Shown in pieces: positions 54,343-62,956 of a DNA stretch of 64,000 nt (positions are counted from its first letter, which is position 1; each line of letters opens with the position of its first letter). Source of the DNA: Achromobacter sp. HZ34 (GTDB lineage Bacteria; Pseudomonadota; Gammaproteobacteria; Burkholderiales; Burkholderiaceae_B); the NCBI RefSeq assembly GCF_002209485.1, contig NZ_NJIX01000003.1, positions 124,001-188,000 on the forward strand. Reading direction: 5' to 3'. The notes below the pieces were generated by a model. The model saw only the letters and a list, made by a program, of their open reading frames with translations. It did no database searches and had not been told where the DNA came from. Both the position numbers and the translations under genes were made by a program.

Positions 54343-54366
54343 AAACCGATTTAGTAAACCGATTTA
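54341..54366. promoter_or_regulatory. Tandem LacI-type operators upstream of the TRAP transporter
   Basis: GTAAACCGATTTA occurs twice back to back. Each copy is an imperfect palindrome of the LacI/PurR type (TAAANCGNTTTA with central CG). They lie 110 bases before the binding-protein gene, and a LacI-family gene is encoded in the same cluster. Confidence 0.75.
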
Positions 54367-54475
54367 CAAGACTTGCTCTTGCAGGCCCATCTTCCAGGCC
54401 TGACGGCGCTGAATCGCGTAATACCGGCCATCAAGGACCGGAAAAAGATAACGACAACATTCAGGAGACAAAGCC

Positions 54476-55516
54476 ATGAGGCTGACCCCGCCCCCGGCGC
54501 GCCCGTCGCGTCGCGCTTTCTTGCAGACTGCCGCCGCCGGCGCGGCCGCCCTCGCGGCGCCCAACATCATGGCGGCACCCGCCGCCGTGGCACTGCGTTG
54601 CTCGTCCTCGCAGCCCGCCGACCAGAGTGCCGCGCAATTCATCTGGTACGACCGTTTCGCCGCCAACCTGAAGCAGGCGGTCGGCGATCGCATCCGCGTC
54701 GACTTCTTCCCCAACGGCCAGTTGGGCAAGGAAGCCGACGTGGTGCAGCAGGTGCGCCTGGGCTCGGTCGACATGATGATCACCGGCAGCTCCATCTGGG
54801 CCACCGCCCTGCCGGAACTGGCCTTGCTGGACATGGGCTTCCTGTTCGACAGCTGGGACCACGTCAACAAGTCCGTCGATGCGGGCGTCGGCGCGCAGTT
54901 CGACAAACTGCTGCAGGAACGCACGGGCTGCACGTTCCTGGGCTGGGGCAACCATTTCAATGCCCGCAGCGTGTACACCAAGAAACCGGTGCTGCGCGAA
55001 GCCGACTTGAAGAACGTCAAGCTGCGGGTGCTGCCCACGCCCATCTTCGTCGAGACGTTCAAGCTGATGGGCGCCATCCCCACGCCCATTCCGGTCAACG
55101 AACTCTACACCGCGGTGCAGACCGGCGTGGTCGATGGCTTCGAGCATGATGCCGCCACCGTGCTCTCCAGCAAGTTCAACGAGGTGGTCAGCAACTGCTG
55201 GCTGACCAATCACCTGTTCAGCCCCTCCATCACCGCCATCGGCAAGCGTGGCCTGGCCAAGGTACCGAAGGACCTGCTGCCGGCTTTCCACCAGGCCGCC
55301 AAGGACGCCGACAACTTCCAGCGCCAGGCCTCGGGCACCAAGGGCAAGGACGCCCTGGCAGCCCTGGAAAAAGCCGGCATCGCTTTCCATCCCATGGACC
55401 CCGCCGAGCGCCAGAGCATCCGCCACACCATGGAAAGCAAGCTGTGGCCCACGGTGACCGCGCAGTATCCGGTGACCAAGCCCATGCTGGACATCATCAA
55501 CGCCCAGCGCGGGTAA
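54476..55516 (+). CDS. TRAP transporter substrate-binding protein (DctP family)
   Basis: 346 residues with a twin-arginine-type signal (SRRAFLQTAAAGAAALAAP), so it may fold before export. DctP hallmarks are SAAQFIWYDRFAANLKQAVGDRIRVDFFPNGQLGKEAD, LPTPIFVETFKLMGAIPTPIP and NELYTAVQTGVVDGFEHDA. The conserved Arg of the carboxylate site is within LRVLPTP. It precedes the fused DctQM membrane gene by 34 bases. Ligand is probably a carboxylate; identity unknown. Confidence 0.93.
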   Translation: MRLTPPPARPSRRAFLQTAAAGAAALAAPNIMAAPAAVALRCSSSQPADQSAAQFIWYDRFAANLKQAVGDRIRVDFFPNGQLGKEADVVQQVRLGSVDMMITGSSIWATALPELALLDMGFLFDSWDHVNKSVDAGVGAQFDKLLQERTGCTFLGWGNHFNARSVYTKKPVLREADLKNVKLRVLPTPIFVETFKLMGAIPTPIPVNELYTAVQTGVVDGFEHDAATVLSSKFNEVVSNCWLTNHLFSPSITAIGKRGLAKVPKDLLPAFHQAAKDADNFQRQASGTKGKDALAALEKAGIAFHPMDPAERQSIRHTMESKLWPTVTAQYPVTKPMLDIINAQRG

Positions 55517-55550
55517 AGCACCCGCCGCGCCCCGGCAAGGAGATGGAGAC

Positions 55551-57488
55551 ATGAGTTCACAGGTTCTGCAAAGCACCGCCGGGGCCGAGGCCCCGGCGGC
55601 GGCGGCCCCGATCGAAGCCTCCGCGCACGGGGCCCCCCATGGCGCGGCGATGCCGGCGGCGTATCCCTTGCTGGGACGCCTGTGCACGGTGATCGAATAC
55701 TTCTGTGCGGCGGTGCTGGCCGCCGATGTGGCGGTGGTGTTCGTGTCCGTCATCCTGCGCTACTTCCTGCACAGCCCGGTGGACTGGGCCGAGGAAATCG
55801 CCCGCAGCCTGATGGCAACGCTGGTCTTCCTGGGCGGTGCCACCGTGCTCACGCGCCGCCAGCACGTGGGCATCGAAGTCTTCCGCGGCCTGCTCCCGCG
55901 TGCCTGGCGCGAGCCGGCTATCCAGTTGGGCGGCTGGACCGTGGCGGGGGTGGCGGCGGCCCTGCTGTATTCGTCCGCGTTGCTGCTGGAAGATTCGGTC
56001 AACGTCACCACCCCCATCGGCACGCCGCAATGGCTCAACGTCTTGCCGGTCTGCGTCGGCGCGCTGTTCATGACCGTGGCCGGTATCGCCAACGCCGTCA
56101 GCGGCGCCACCCGTACCACCTGGGCCACGCTGGCCGGCGCGGTCGCCCTGTGCCTGGCCGTCTGGGGCTGGAACAGCTTCGGCCCGGAAGCCTGGGCCAT
56201 CCAGCCGTGGCTGCTGTTGACCGTGGCCTTCCTGGCCAGCCTGGTCATGGGCATCCCCATCGCTTTCGTGCTGGCGCTGTCTTCGCTGGTCTACTTCCTG
56301 GCGGAACCCAGCCTGCCCATGATCATCTACTCGCAGCAGGTGATGGCAGGCATGGATCACTTCGTGCTGCTGGCCATTCCCTTCTTCGTGCTGGCCGGCC
56401 TGATCATGGAAGCCAACGGCATGTCGTCGCGGCTGATCGAATTGCTGGTGCGCATGTTCGGCCGCGTGCGTGGCTCGATGAACCTGATCTCCATCCTGGC
56501 CACCGCGTTCTTCTCCGGCGTATCCGGCTCCAAGCTGGCCGACATCGCCGCGGTGGGCGGCATCGTGGTGCCGGCCGTGCGCCGGACCAAACAGGATCCC
56601 AATGAAACCGCCGCCGTGCTGGCGGCGTCGGCGGTGATGGCGGAAACCATTCCGCCCTGCGTCAACCTGATCATCATGGGCTTCGTCGCCAACATCTCCA
56701 TCGGCGGCCTGTTCCTGGCGGGCCTGGTGCCCGCGGCCGTGCTGGCCGCCGGGCTGTGCGCGCTGGCCATCATCTTCGGCCGCAAGATCGATCCGCACCA
56801 GGCCTTTCCGCAGCGCATGGCCTTGCCCAAGCTGCTGGGCGGCGCGCTGATCGCCTTGATCATGGTGGGCATGATAGGCAAGGGCGTGACGTCGGGCATC
56901 GCCACTTCCACGGAAGTGTCCGCCTTCGCCGTGGTGTATGCGTTGCTGGCCGGCGGCATCGCTTTCCGCGAACTGACCCTGGGCTCCATCGTCCGCCTGT
57001 TCGTGAAATCGGCGTCCATGGCCGGCGGCATCCTGTTCATCATCGCCGCGGCATCCAGCGTGGCCTTTGCCCTGACGGTGCAGCAACTGCCGATGTTCCT
57101 TTCCGAAACCATGACCACGCTGGCCCATGACTACGGCAGCGTCGCCTTCGTGCTGGTGTCCGCAGCGCTGATGGTTGTCTTCGGTGCCATCCTGGAAGGT
57201 GCGCCGGCCTTGATCATCTTCGGCCCCCTGCTGACGCCCATCGCGCAGCAGGTCGGCGTCAACCCGCTGCATTTCGGCACGGTGGTGGTGATCGCCATGG
57301 GCCTGGGCCTGTTCGCGCCGCCCTTCGGCCTGGGCCTGTTCGCCACCTGCGCCATGACCGGCACGCGCGTCGAGCAAGTCGCCCGGCCCATGATCAAATA
57401 CCTGGTACTGCTGGCGATCATGCTGGTGGTGCTGATCTTCGTGCCGGCTATCTCACTGTGGCTGCCGCGCCTGTTCAACATGGCCTGA
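55551..57488 (+). CDS. TRAP transporter fused DctQM membrane subunit
   Basis: 645 residues joining the small four-helix DctQ domain (about residues 50-210; VDWAEEIARSLMATLVFLGG) to the large DctM domain (about 225-640). The DctM part has GIPIAFVLALSSLVYFLAE, FFVLAGLIMEANGMSSRLIELL and EGAPALIIFGPLLTPIAQQVG. Such Na+-driven importers take up carboxylates with the periplasmic protein encoded upstream. The fusion is a common variant and is not an error. Confidence 0.94.
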   Translation: MSSQVLQSTAGAEAPAAAAPIEASAHGAPHGAAMPAAYPLLGRLCTVIEYFCAAVLAADVAVVFVSVILRYFLHSPVDWAEEIARSLMATLVFLGGATVLTRRQHVGIEVFRGLLPRAWREPAIQLGGWTVAGVAAALLYSSALLLEDSVNVTTPIGTPQWLNVLPVCVGALFMTVAGIANAVSGATRTTWATLAGAVALCLAVWGWNSFGPEAWAIQPWLLLTVAFLASLVMGIPIAFVLALSSLVYFLAEPSLPMIIYSQQVMAGMDHFVLLAIPFFVLAGLIMEANGMSSRLIELLVRMFGRVRGSMNLISILATAFFSGVSGSKLADIAAVGGIVVPAVRRTKQDPNETAAVLAASAVMAETIPPCVNLIIMGFVANISIGGLFLAGLVPAAVLAAGLCALAIIFGRKIDPHQAFPQRMALPKLLGGALIALIMVGMIGKGVTSGIATSTEVSAFAVVYALLAGGIAFRELTLGSIVRLFVKSASMAGGILFIIAAASSVAFALTVQQLPMFLSETMTTLAHDYGSVAFVLVSAALMVVFGAILEGAPALIIFGPLLTPIAQQVGVNPLHFGTVVVIAMGLGLFAPPFGLGLFATCAMTGTRVEQVARPMIKYLVLLAIMLVVLIFVPAISLWLPRLFNMA

Positions 57489-57560
57489 GTCTGGTGAGCA
57501 TGCCGGCATCCCCGTTCCTATGAATCCCCGCGGCAAGCGCGACACAACCCTTACCAGCTT

Positions 57561-58646
57561 ATGACGACTATCCAGGATGTAGCAGCGCTGGCCGGCGTTT
57601 CGGTGAGTTCGGTGTCCAACGTGCTCAATGGCCGCACCGAAAGGCTGGGCCGCGAAACCTATCGGCGGGTGGAAGAAGCCATCCGCCAGTTGAACTACCG
57701 GCCCAACCTGGTGGCGCGCCAGCTCAAGACCGGCAATGCTCCCTTGCTGGGGCTGCTGGTGCCCTCCACGGCCAACCCCATGTTCGGGGAACTGGCGGTG
57801 CACGTGGAGAAGGCCGCCAGCGACCAGCATGGCTACCGCGTGCTGCTTGGCAACACGCATCGCGACCAGCAGCAGGAATCGCGCATGTTCGAAGACCTGC
57901 TGTCGCAGGGCGTGCGCGGCGTCATCCTGGCGTCCTCGCGCACCGATGAAGGCCACTTGAACAGCGCCATCGAACGCGGCCTGGCCGTGGTCAGTTATGA
58001 CCGCGGCGGCAGCGGTGAACCGGACTCGCGCATCGATCACGTCTCGCCCGACAACATGAAGGCGGCCCGCCTGGCGGTGGAGCACCTGGTCGAACAGGGC
58101 CACCAGCGGCTGGCCCTGGTCACGCCCGACGTCAAGACCATCAGCCGGACGCTCAAGCGCGCGGGCTTTCTCGACGCGGTGCAGGCGGCCGGCCTGGCGG
58201 AGCAAGCCCAGGTCATCGAAGGCGCGACCAGTCCCGACTTCGGCGACTCGCATCTGGCGGATGTCGGCTATCACCTGGCCGAGCGCATCGCCGCCATGGC
58301 GCCACGGCCGACCGCCATCATCACCATCAACGACATGATGGCGCTGGGCCTGATGGCCGGCCTGCAGGCAGCGGGCCTGTCGGTGCCCAAGGACATCTCC
58401 GTCATCGGCATGGACAACCTGGTCATGTGCGCCTACGTCAATCCGCCGCTGACTTCGGTCGACATGCCCAGCGCCGACATGGCGCGCTGCATGGTCGACA
58501 TGCTGATGCAGCGCCTGGCGCAGCCGGATGCCCCGGCGCGCGAGGTGCTGTTCCAACCCACGCTGGTGCGACGCGCTTCGGTGGCGCCGCCGCCGGCTGG
58601 CGCCGCAGGCGCCGCCCCCCGTATCACCAGGAAGAAGAAGGCATGA
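57561..58646 (+). CDS. LacI family transcriptional regulator
   Basis: 361 residues: N-terminal HTH TTIQDVAALAGVSVSSVSNVLNG with hinge region RLNYRPNLVARQLKTG, then a periplasmic-binding-fold effector domain. The C-terminus carries an extra Pro/Ala- and Lys-rich tail. It overlaps the dehydrogenase gene by 4 bases, so it is co-transcribed with the catabolic genes and is the best candidate for the tandem palindromes upstream of the TRAP genes. Confidence 0.93.
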   Translation: MTTIQDVAALAGVSVSSVSNVLNGRTERLGRETYRRVEEAIRQLNYRPNLVARQLKTGNAPLLGLLVPSTANPMFGELAVHVEKAASDQHGYRVLLGNTHRDQQQESRMFEDLLSQGVRGVILASSRTDEGHLNSAIERGLAVVSYDRGGSGEPDSRIDHVSPDNMKAARLAVEHLVEQGHQRLALVTPDVKTISRTLKRAGFLDAVQAAGLAEQAQVIEGATSPDFGDSHLADVGYHLAERIAAMAPRPTAIITINDMMALGLMAGLQAAGLSVPKDISVIGMDNLVMCAYVNPPLTSVDMPSADMARCMVDMLMQRLAQPDAPAREVLFQPTLVRRASVAPPPAGAAGAAPRITRKKKA

Positions 58647-59638
58647 CCACCATCTTGTTGACGCATTCGCCCTTGGCGCGCGAAAACTACTACGGCGAAC
58701 CCGCGCTGCAGGCCCTGCGCGGCCTGGGCGAAGTACGCCTGAACCCGGGCGCGGACCCGGCCGATCCCGCCGACCTGATCCGCATGGCGCAGGGCTGTCA
58801 GATCATCGTGTCCAGCCGCCTGGCCGCGGCGCCGGCGCAGGTGTTCGACGCCTTGCCCGATCTGGTTGCCTTCTGCCGCGTGGCGGTGGACATCCGCAAC
58901 ATCGACGTCGCCGCCGCCAGCCGCCATGGAGTGCTGGTGACGCATGCCACGCCCGGCTTCGCCGCGTCGGTGGCGGAATGGATAGTCGGCGTCATGATCG
59001 ATGCCGCGCGCGGCATCAGCCGGTCCGCCGCCGCCTACTGGCGGGGCGAGATGCCTGCCATCGCCATGGGCCGCGAGTTGCGCGGCGCCACGCTGGGCAT
59101 CATCGGGCATGGCCATATCGGCGGCTATCTGGCGCCGCTGGCACGTGCCCTGGGCATGCGGGTGGTGATCGCCGATCCCAAGCCGGAACAGGATCCGGGA
59201 GACTTGCCGCGCCTGGAACTGGAACAGTTGCTGCTTGAATCGGACTATGTAGTGTGCCTGGCGCCGGCCAATCCGCAGACCGCCAACCTGATCGACGCTG
59301 ATGCGCTGCGCCGCATGAAGCGCGATGCCATTTTCATCAATGCTTCGCGCGGCGAGCTGGTCGATGAAGAGGCCTTGCGGGTGGCGCTGGACGAAGGGTG
59401 GATCGCCGGCTGCGCCATGGATGTGGGGCGGGCGCAGGACCAGATGCCGACCGCCGCGCTGGCCGGTCATCCGCGGGTGATCGCCACGCCGCACATCGGG
59501 GGTCTGACGCCTGCCGCGTCCTTGCACCAGGCGATGGATACCGTGACGCAGGTCGGCGCCATCCTGCGCGGCGACGCGCCGCCGCATTCGGTGAATTTCG
59601 ATAGCGCGACACGCCTGCAGCGCTTGCAGGCGGCATGA
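58643..59638 (+). CDS. D-2-hydroxyacid dehydrogenase family protein with altered catalytic Glu
   Basis: 331 residues from MTTILLTHSPLA. The NAD-binding motif is GHGHIG (155-160), the catalytic Arg is R236 (NASRGEL) and the His is H284 (TPHIGGLT). The Glu that normally sits five residues after the conserved Asp (DV-x-x-x-E-P) is absent; the segment reads DVGRAQDQMP, placing Gln265 there. Activity may thus differ from ordinary 2-hydroxyacid dehydrogenases. Cluster position suggests action on the acid imported by the TRAP system. Confidence 0.87.
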   Translation: MTTILLTHSPLARENYYGEPALQALRGLGEVRLNPGADPADPADLIRMAQGCQIIVSSRLAAAPAQVFDALPDLVAFCRVAVDIRNIDVAAASRHGVLVTHATPGFAASVAEWIVGVMIDAARGISRSAAAYWRGEMPAIAMGRELRGATLGIIGHGHIGGYLAPLARALGMRVVIADPKPEQDPGDLPRLELEQLLLESDYVVCLAPANPQTANLIDADALRRMKRDAIFINASRGELVDEEALRVALDEGWIAGCAMDVGRAQDQMPTAALAGHPRVIATPHIGGLTPAASLHQAMDTVTQVGAILRGDAPPHSVNFDSATRLQRLQAA

Positions 59639-59662
59639 ATTACGCTCAGCCAGGAAGCTCTC

Positions 59663-60493
59663 ATGAAAAAGCCCGAACTCACGGCGCCCGTCGGCGCCTG
59701 CGATTGCCATATCCATATCTATGAACTGCAGCGTTATCCGCTGGCGTCGACCGCCACGTTCGGGCCGCCGCAGGCATCGTGGAACGACTACCTGCAAGTG
59801 CGCCAGGCGCTGGGCCTCGAACGCGCGGTCATCGTGCAGGCCACCGGCTACGGCTTCGACAACCGTTGCGCGCTGGAGGCCCTGGCCCTGTCGCAGGGGA
59901 CGGCGCGCATGATCGCCACGCTGCGTGCGGATACGCCGCTCACTGAACTGCGTGCGCTGCATGAGGCGGGCGTGCGCGGGGTGCGCTTCATGATGATCCC
60001 CAATAGCGGTGGCGTGATGCAGTGGGAGGATCTGGAGCCCATGGCGGCGCGGATCGCCGAACTGGGTTGGGTCATCAACCTGCAGCTGGACGGGCGGGAA
60101 CTGCCCGAGTACGAAAAACGCCTGGCGGCCCTGCCCTGCCAGGTCAGCCTCGATCACAATGGCAAATACCTGACGCCGGTGGCGCCCACCGATGCCAGTT
60201 TCCGTTCGCTATTGAACCTGCTGGAGCGGGGGCACGTGTGGGTCAAGCTGTCGGCTCCATACGAGACATCGCGCTCCGGCCCGCCGCATTACGACGACGT
60301 CAGCGCCCTGGCCAGCGCATTGGCGGCAGCGAATCCGGACCGCTGCCTGTGGGCCAGCAATTACCCGCATCCCGGGCGCACGGATCAGCCGGATAACGCA
60401 GCGATGCTGGACCTGCTGGCTCACTGGGTGCCATCGGAGGTAGACCGCCGCAAGGTCCTCACGGACAACCCGGCTCATTTGTACGGGTTTTGA
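59663..60493 (+). CDS. Amidohydrolase family protein (2-pyrone-4,6-dicarboxylate hydrolase-like)
   Basis: 276-residue TIM-barrel metal-type hydrolase of the amidohydro-rel_2 family, near LigI and sugar lactonases. The N-terminal DCHIHIYELQRYPL gives H16 and H18; other blocks are RGVRFMMIPNSGG and the strand-8 segment WASNYPHPGR. The strand-8 position usually Asp (SDWPH) is Asn233. Last gene of the TRAP/LacI unit, 24 bases after the dehydrogenase. Lactone hydrolysis is the likely reaction type. Confidence 0.85.
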   Translation: MKKPELTAPVGACDCHIHIYELQRYPLASTATFGPPQASWNDYLQVRQALGLERAVIVQATGYGFDNRCALEALALSQGTARMIATLRADTPLTELRALHEAGVRGVRFMMIPNSGGVMQWEDLEPMAARIAELGWVINLQLDGRELPEYEKRLAALPCQVSLDHNGKYLTPVAPTDASFRSLLNLLERGHVWVKLSAPYETSRSGPPHYDDVSALASALAAANPDRCLWASNYPHPGRTDQPDNAAMLDLLAHWVPSEVDRRKVLTDNPAHLYGF

Positions 60494-60520
60494 ATTTGGG
60501 GCAGGCGGGAGAGTCCTTTT

Positions 60521-60588
60521 CTTCTTTTCAAAAAAGAAGCGCGGCAAAAAAGGCAGGCCAAAGGCAAGGTGTCGCCCCGGGGACACCT
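60521..60588. terminator. Two hairpins after the amidohydrolase gene
   Basis: CTTCTTTT-CAA-AAAAGAAG (60521-60539) and AGGTGTC-GCCCCGGG-GACACCT (60567-60588) lie in the gap before the next unit. They probably end the TRAP operon transcript. Confidence 0.5.
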
Positions 60589-60636
60589 GCTCCGCAGGAA
60601 GTGCAGCTTAAGCGATCCACGTTGTAGGCCAAAAAA

Positions 60637-60756
60637 TGTACATATTTTGTACATCTGAGAGTAATCCTCCGGCGCCATTTACGGGAATACCCTAGGAATT
60701 CAGCGTTATCACCATCAGGTATAAATCGTCTTGTACTTTTTATGTATATCTACAAG
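60637..60756. promoter_or_regulatory. TGTACA repeats upstream of the oxidoreductase operon
   Basis: TGTACA occurs twice at an 11-base step (60637-60642, 60648-60653). An inverted pair CTTGTA / TACAAG follows (60730-60735, 60751-60756) close to the gene start. TTGTACA-type sites are common for GntR/FCD regulators, and the end of such a gene lies just downstream of this operon. Confidence 0.5.
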
Positions 60757-60764
60757 GCGATGTG

Positions 60765-61664
60765 ATGAAGATTGCGATTCTGGGTTGCGGTGAGGTCGGG
60801 CATTGTTACGCGCAGGCCTGGATGGCTGCGGGACATGACATCAGCGCGGTTTGCGAGCTGCGTCAGGACGCGGACATGCAGGCGCGTGTCCAGTCCTATG
60901 GCGCCACCCTGTACTCCACCCCCGGCCCCTGGCTGGCCGATGTCGACCTGGTCGTCTCCGCCGTGTTCGGCCACGCCGCCCTGCACGTCGCTGAGCAAGC
61001 CCTGCCGCATCTGCGCGCGGATGCACAACACGCGGCACAATACGCTGACTTCACCACCGCCAGCGCGGGTGACATGCGGGCGGCGGCCGAGGTCGCGGCG
61101 CGTCACGGGATCCCGTTCACCGACGTCGCCATCATGGGCGCCATCATCCTGCTGGGCGCGCGCACGCCCTTGCTGTGCGCGGGCACTGGCGCCGAAGCCG
61201 TGGCGCGCTTCGCGTGCGACAGTGGCGCCCCGGCGCGTGCCATCCCCGGCCAGGCCGGCGACGCCGTGCGCCTGAAGCTGCTGCGCAGCATCATGACCAA
61301 AGGCATGGAAAGCCTTACCGTCGAATGCCTGGTCGCGGCGGAAAGCATGGGCTTGCGCGATGCCCTCTACGAAGTGCTGTCCGATGTCGACCGCACCCCG
61401 CTGACAGCCTTCATGGATTCCTTCCTGCGCTCGCACGTGCTGCACGCGCAACGCCGCCTGGCGGAAGTGCAGGAAGCGCGCGACCAGTTGACCGACGCCG
61501 GCCTGCAGCCGCTGGTGCTCAATGGGGTCGAAAGCCTGTTCGCACGCACCTCCCAAGGCATCGCGGCCGCGCAAGCCGCGGCCGGCGGCAAGCCCCTGGA
61601 CATCCCCGACACCGTGCCCGCGCGCCTGGCCTGGCTGACCACGCTGGCGCGCCAGCAGCAGTAA
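60765..61664 (+). CDS. NAD(P)-dependent oxidoreductase with DUF1932 domain
   Basis: 299 residues. Rossmann motif KIAILGCGEVGHCYAQAW opens the protein; the C-terminal half (LLRSIMTKGMESLTVECLVAAESMG) is the DUF1932 helical domain seen in 6-phosphogluconate and hydroxyisobutyrate dehydrogenase relatives. The ATG is favoured over the GTG three bases earlier because AAGG lies seven bases before it. It heads a three-gene unit with a Bug protein and an RraA-like aldolase. Its probable role is oxidation of a hydroxy acid; substrate unknown. Confidence 0.87.
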   Translation: MKIAILGCGEVGHCYAQAWMAAGHDISAVCELRQDADMQARVQSYGATLYSTPGPWLADVDLVVSAVFGHAALHVAEQALPHLRADAQHAAQYADFTTASAGDMRAAAEVAARHGIPFTDVAIMGAIILLGARTPLLCAGTGAEAVARFACDSGAPARAIPGQAGDAVRLKLLRSIMTKGMESLTVECLVAAESMGLRDALYEVLSDVDRTPLTAFMDSFLRSHVLHAQRRLAEVQEARDQLTDAGLQPLVLNGVESLFARTSQGIAAAQAAAGGKPLDIPDTVPARLAWLTTLARQQQ

Positions 61665-61712
61665 TAGCAACCGCGGCAGTAACTGTAACCGCAGCAGTAA
61701 TGGCAACCGCGA
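61659..61712 (+). repeat. Three 18-bp tandem repeats over the oxidoreductase stop
   Basis: CAGTAATAGCAACCGCGG and two near copies follow each other; the TAA stop lies in the first copy. The rest of the 198-bp gap to the next gene shows no gene. Confidence 0.75.
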
Positions 61713-61862
61713 TAGCATGCGGCAAAGCCCATGCTGCAGAGTGGCGGCACTGGCAATACCCCGGAAGGGCAGGCCGGCGACACCGGCCCCGCCTCTGACG
61801 GGATGCAAGACAGATCGCGCCCCCGATGTGATCACGAAAACAAAGCACTTGAGAGGAAGACA

Positions 61863-62840
61863 ATGCAATTTCTGAAGAAACTGGCCGCCGCGACGGCGCT
61901 GAGCCTTTGCGCGCTGCCCGCGCTGACCGCCCAGGCCGCGGACCTGTCCGGCCCGCCCATCACCTTCATCTCCCCGTTCCCGCCCGGCGGCGGCACCGAC
62001 ATGCTGACCCGCATGGTCAGCAATGCCATCGGCCAGCACACCCACTGGAACATCGTGGTGGAGAACAAGCCCGGGGCCGGCGGCAACCTGGCCCTGGACG
62101 CGACCGCGCGGGCGCGGCCGGACGGCCGAACCCTGGTCATGGCGCAGACCGACAACATCGTGCTCAATCCCTGGCTCTATACCAAGCTGACCTATGACGT
62201 ATTCAAGGACTTCCGCCCGGTCGGCCTGGCCGCGTCCTCGCCCAGCGTGTTCGTGGTGCTGCCTGAGTCGCCCTACAAGACCATCGCCGACGTGGTGAAG
62301 GATGCCAAGACCAAGCCCGGCGAGATCTCGCTGGGCATCCCGGGCATAGGCGGCAGCGGCGACCTGATCGGCCACCTGTGGGGCAAGGCCGCCGGCATGA
62401 AACTGATGCACGTGCCTTATCGCGGCTGGGGCCAGGCCTTCCCGGACCTGATGAGCGGCCGCATCGCCGTCTACACCGGTTCGGTCGCCACCCTCCTGCC
62501 GCAGATCCGCGGCGGCAAGGTGCGAGCGCTGGCTGTGGTGGCGAATACCCGCTCGCCCGCCCTGCCGGATGTACCCACCTTCGCGGAGAGCGGCTTCAAG
62601 ACGATCGACCAGACGATCTGGTGGGGCTTGTTCGCGCCGGGCAAGACATCCGACGATGTGGTCGCCACGCTGAACACCGAATTGAACCGGGCGCTGACGC
62701 AGCCGGAGCTGGTGCAGAAACTGGAAGAAGCCGGCTATAGCGTGATGAAGGGCTCGCCCGACGACCTGGCCAAACAGTTGCGCGCCGACCATGACGTCTT
62801 CGGCAAGGCCGTGCAGGACGCCGGGATTCCCAAGCAATAG
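61863..62840 (+). CDS. Bug-family tripartite tricarboxylate transporter substrate-binding protein
   Basis: 325 residues from MQFLKKLAAATAL, with a GAGAGGAAGA ribosome-binding region just upstream. A Sec signal ends near LTAQAADLSG. The mature part shows ITFISPFPPGGGTDMLTRMV, VVENKPGAGGNLALDATARARPDG and HVPYRGWGQAFPDLMSGRI. No membrane subunits are encoded nearby. It lies between the oxidoreductase and the aldolase-like gene, so it probably binds their substrate. Confidence 0.92.
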   Translation: MQFLKKLAAATALSLCALPALTAQAADLSGPPITFISPFPPGGGTDMLTRMVSNAIGQHTHWNIVVENKPGAGGNLALDATARARPDGRTLVMAQTDNIVLNPWLYTKLTYDVFKDFRPVGLAASSPSVFVVLPESPYKTIADVVKDAKTKPGEISLGIPGIGGSGDLIGHLWGKAAGMKLMHVPYRGWGQAFPDLMSGRIAVYTGSVATLLPQIRGGKVRALAVVANTRSPALPDVPTFAESGFKTIDQTIWWGLFAPGKTSDDVVATLNTELNRALTQPELVQKLEEAGYSVMKGSPDDLAKQLRADHDVFGKAVQDAGIPKQ

Positions 62841-62956
62841 ACATCATCCGCAGGGCCGCGCAGGGCAGGTATCCCCGAACGGCAGGCACCTTTCGCAAGC
62901 CCGTGCAGGGCCGGCATGGCCAGGCACGGTGTTCCCAGACCATACGGAGCTTCATC

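Noticed and set aside
55557-57377. Long - strand frame opposite the fused TRAP membrane gene
   Set aside because: Composition (Gln, His, Gly, Arg) is that of a complement frame; the + strand gene is complete and recognisable.
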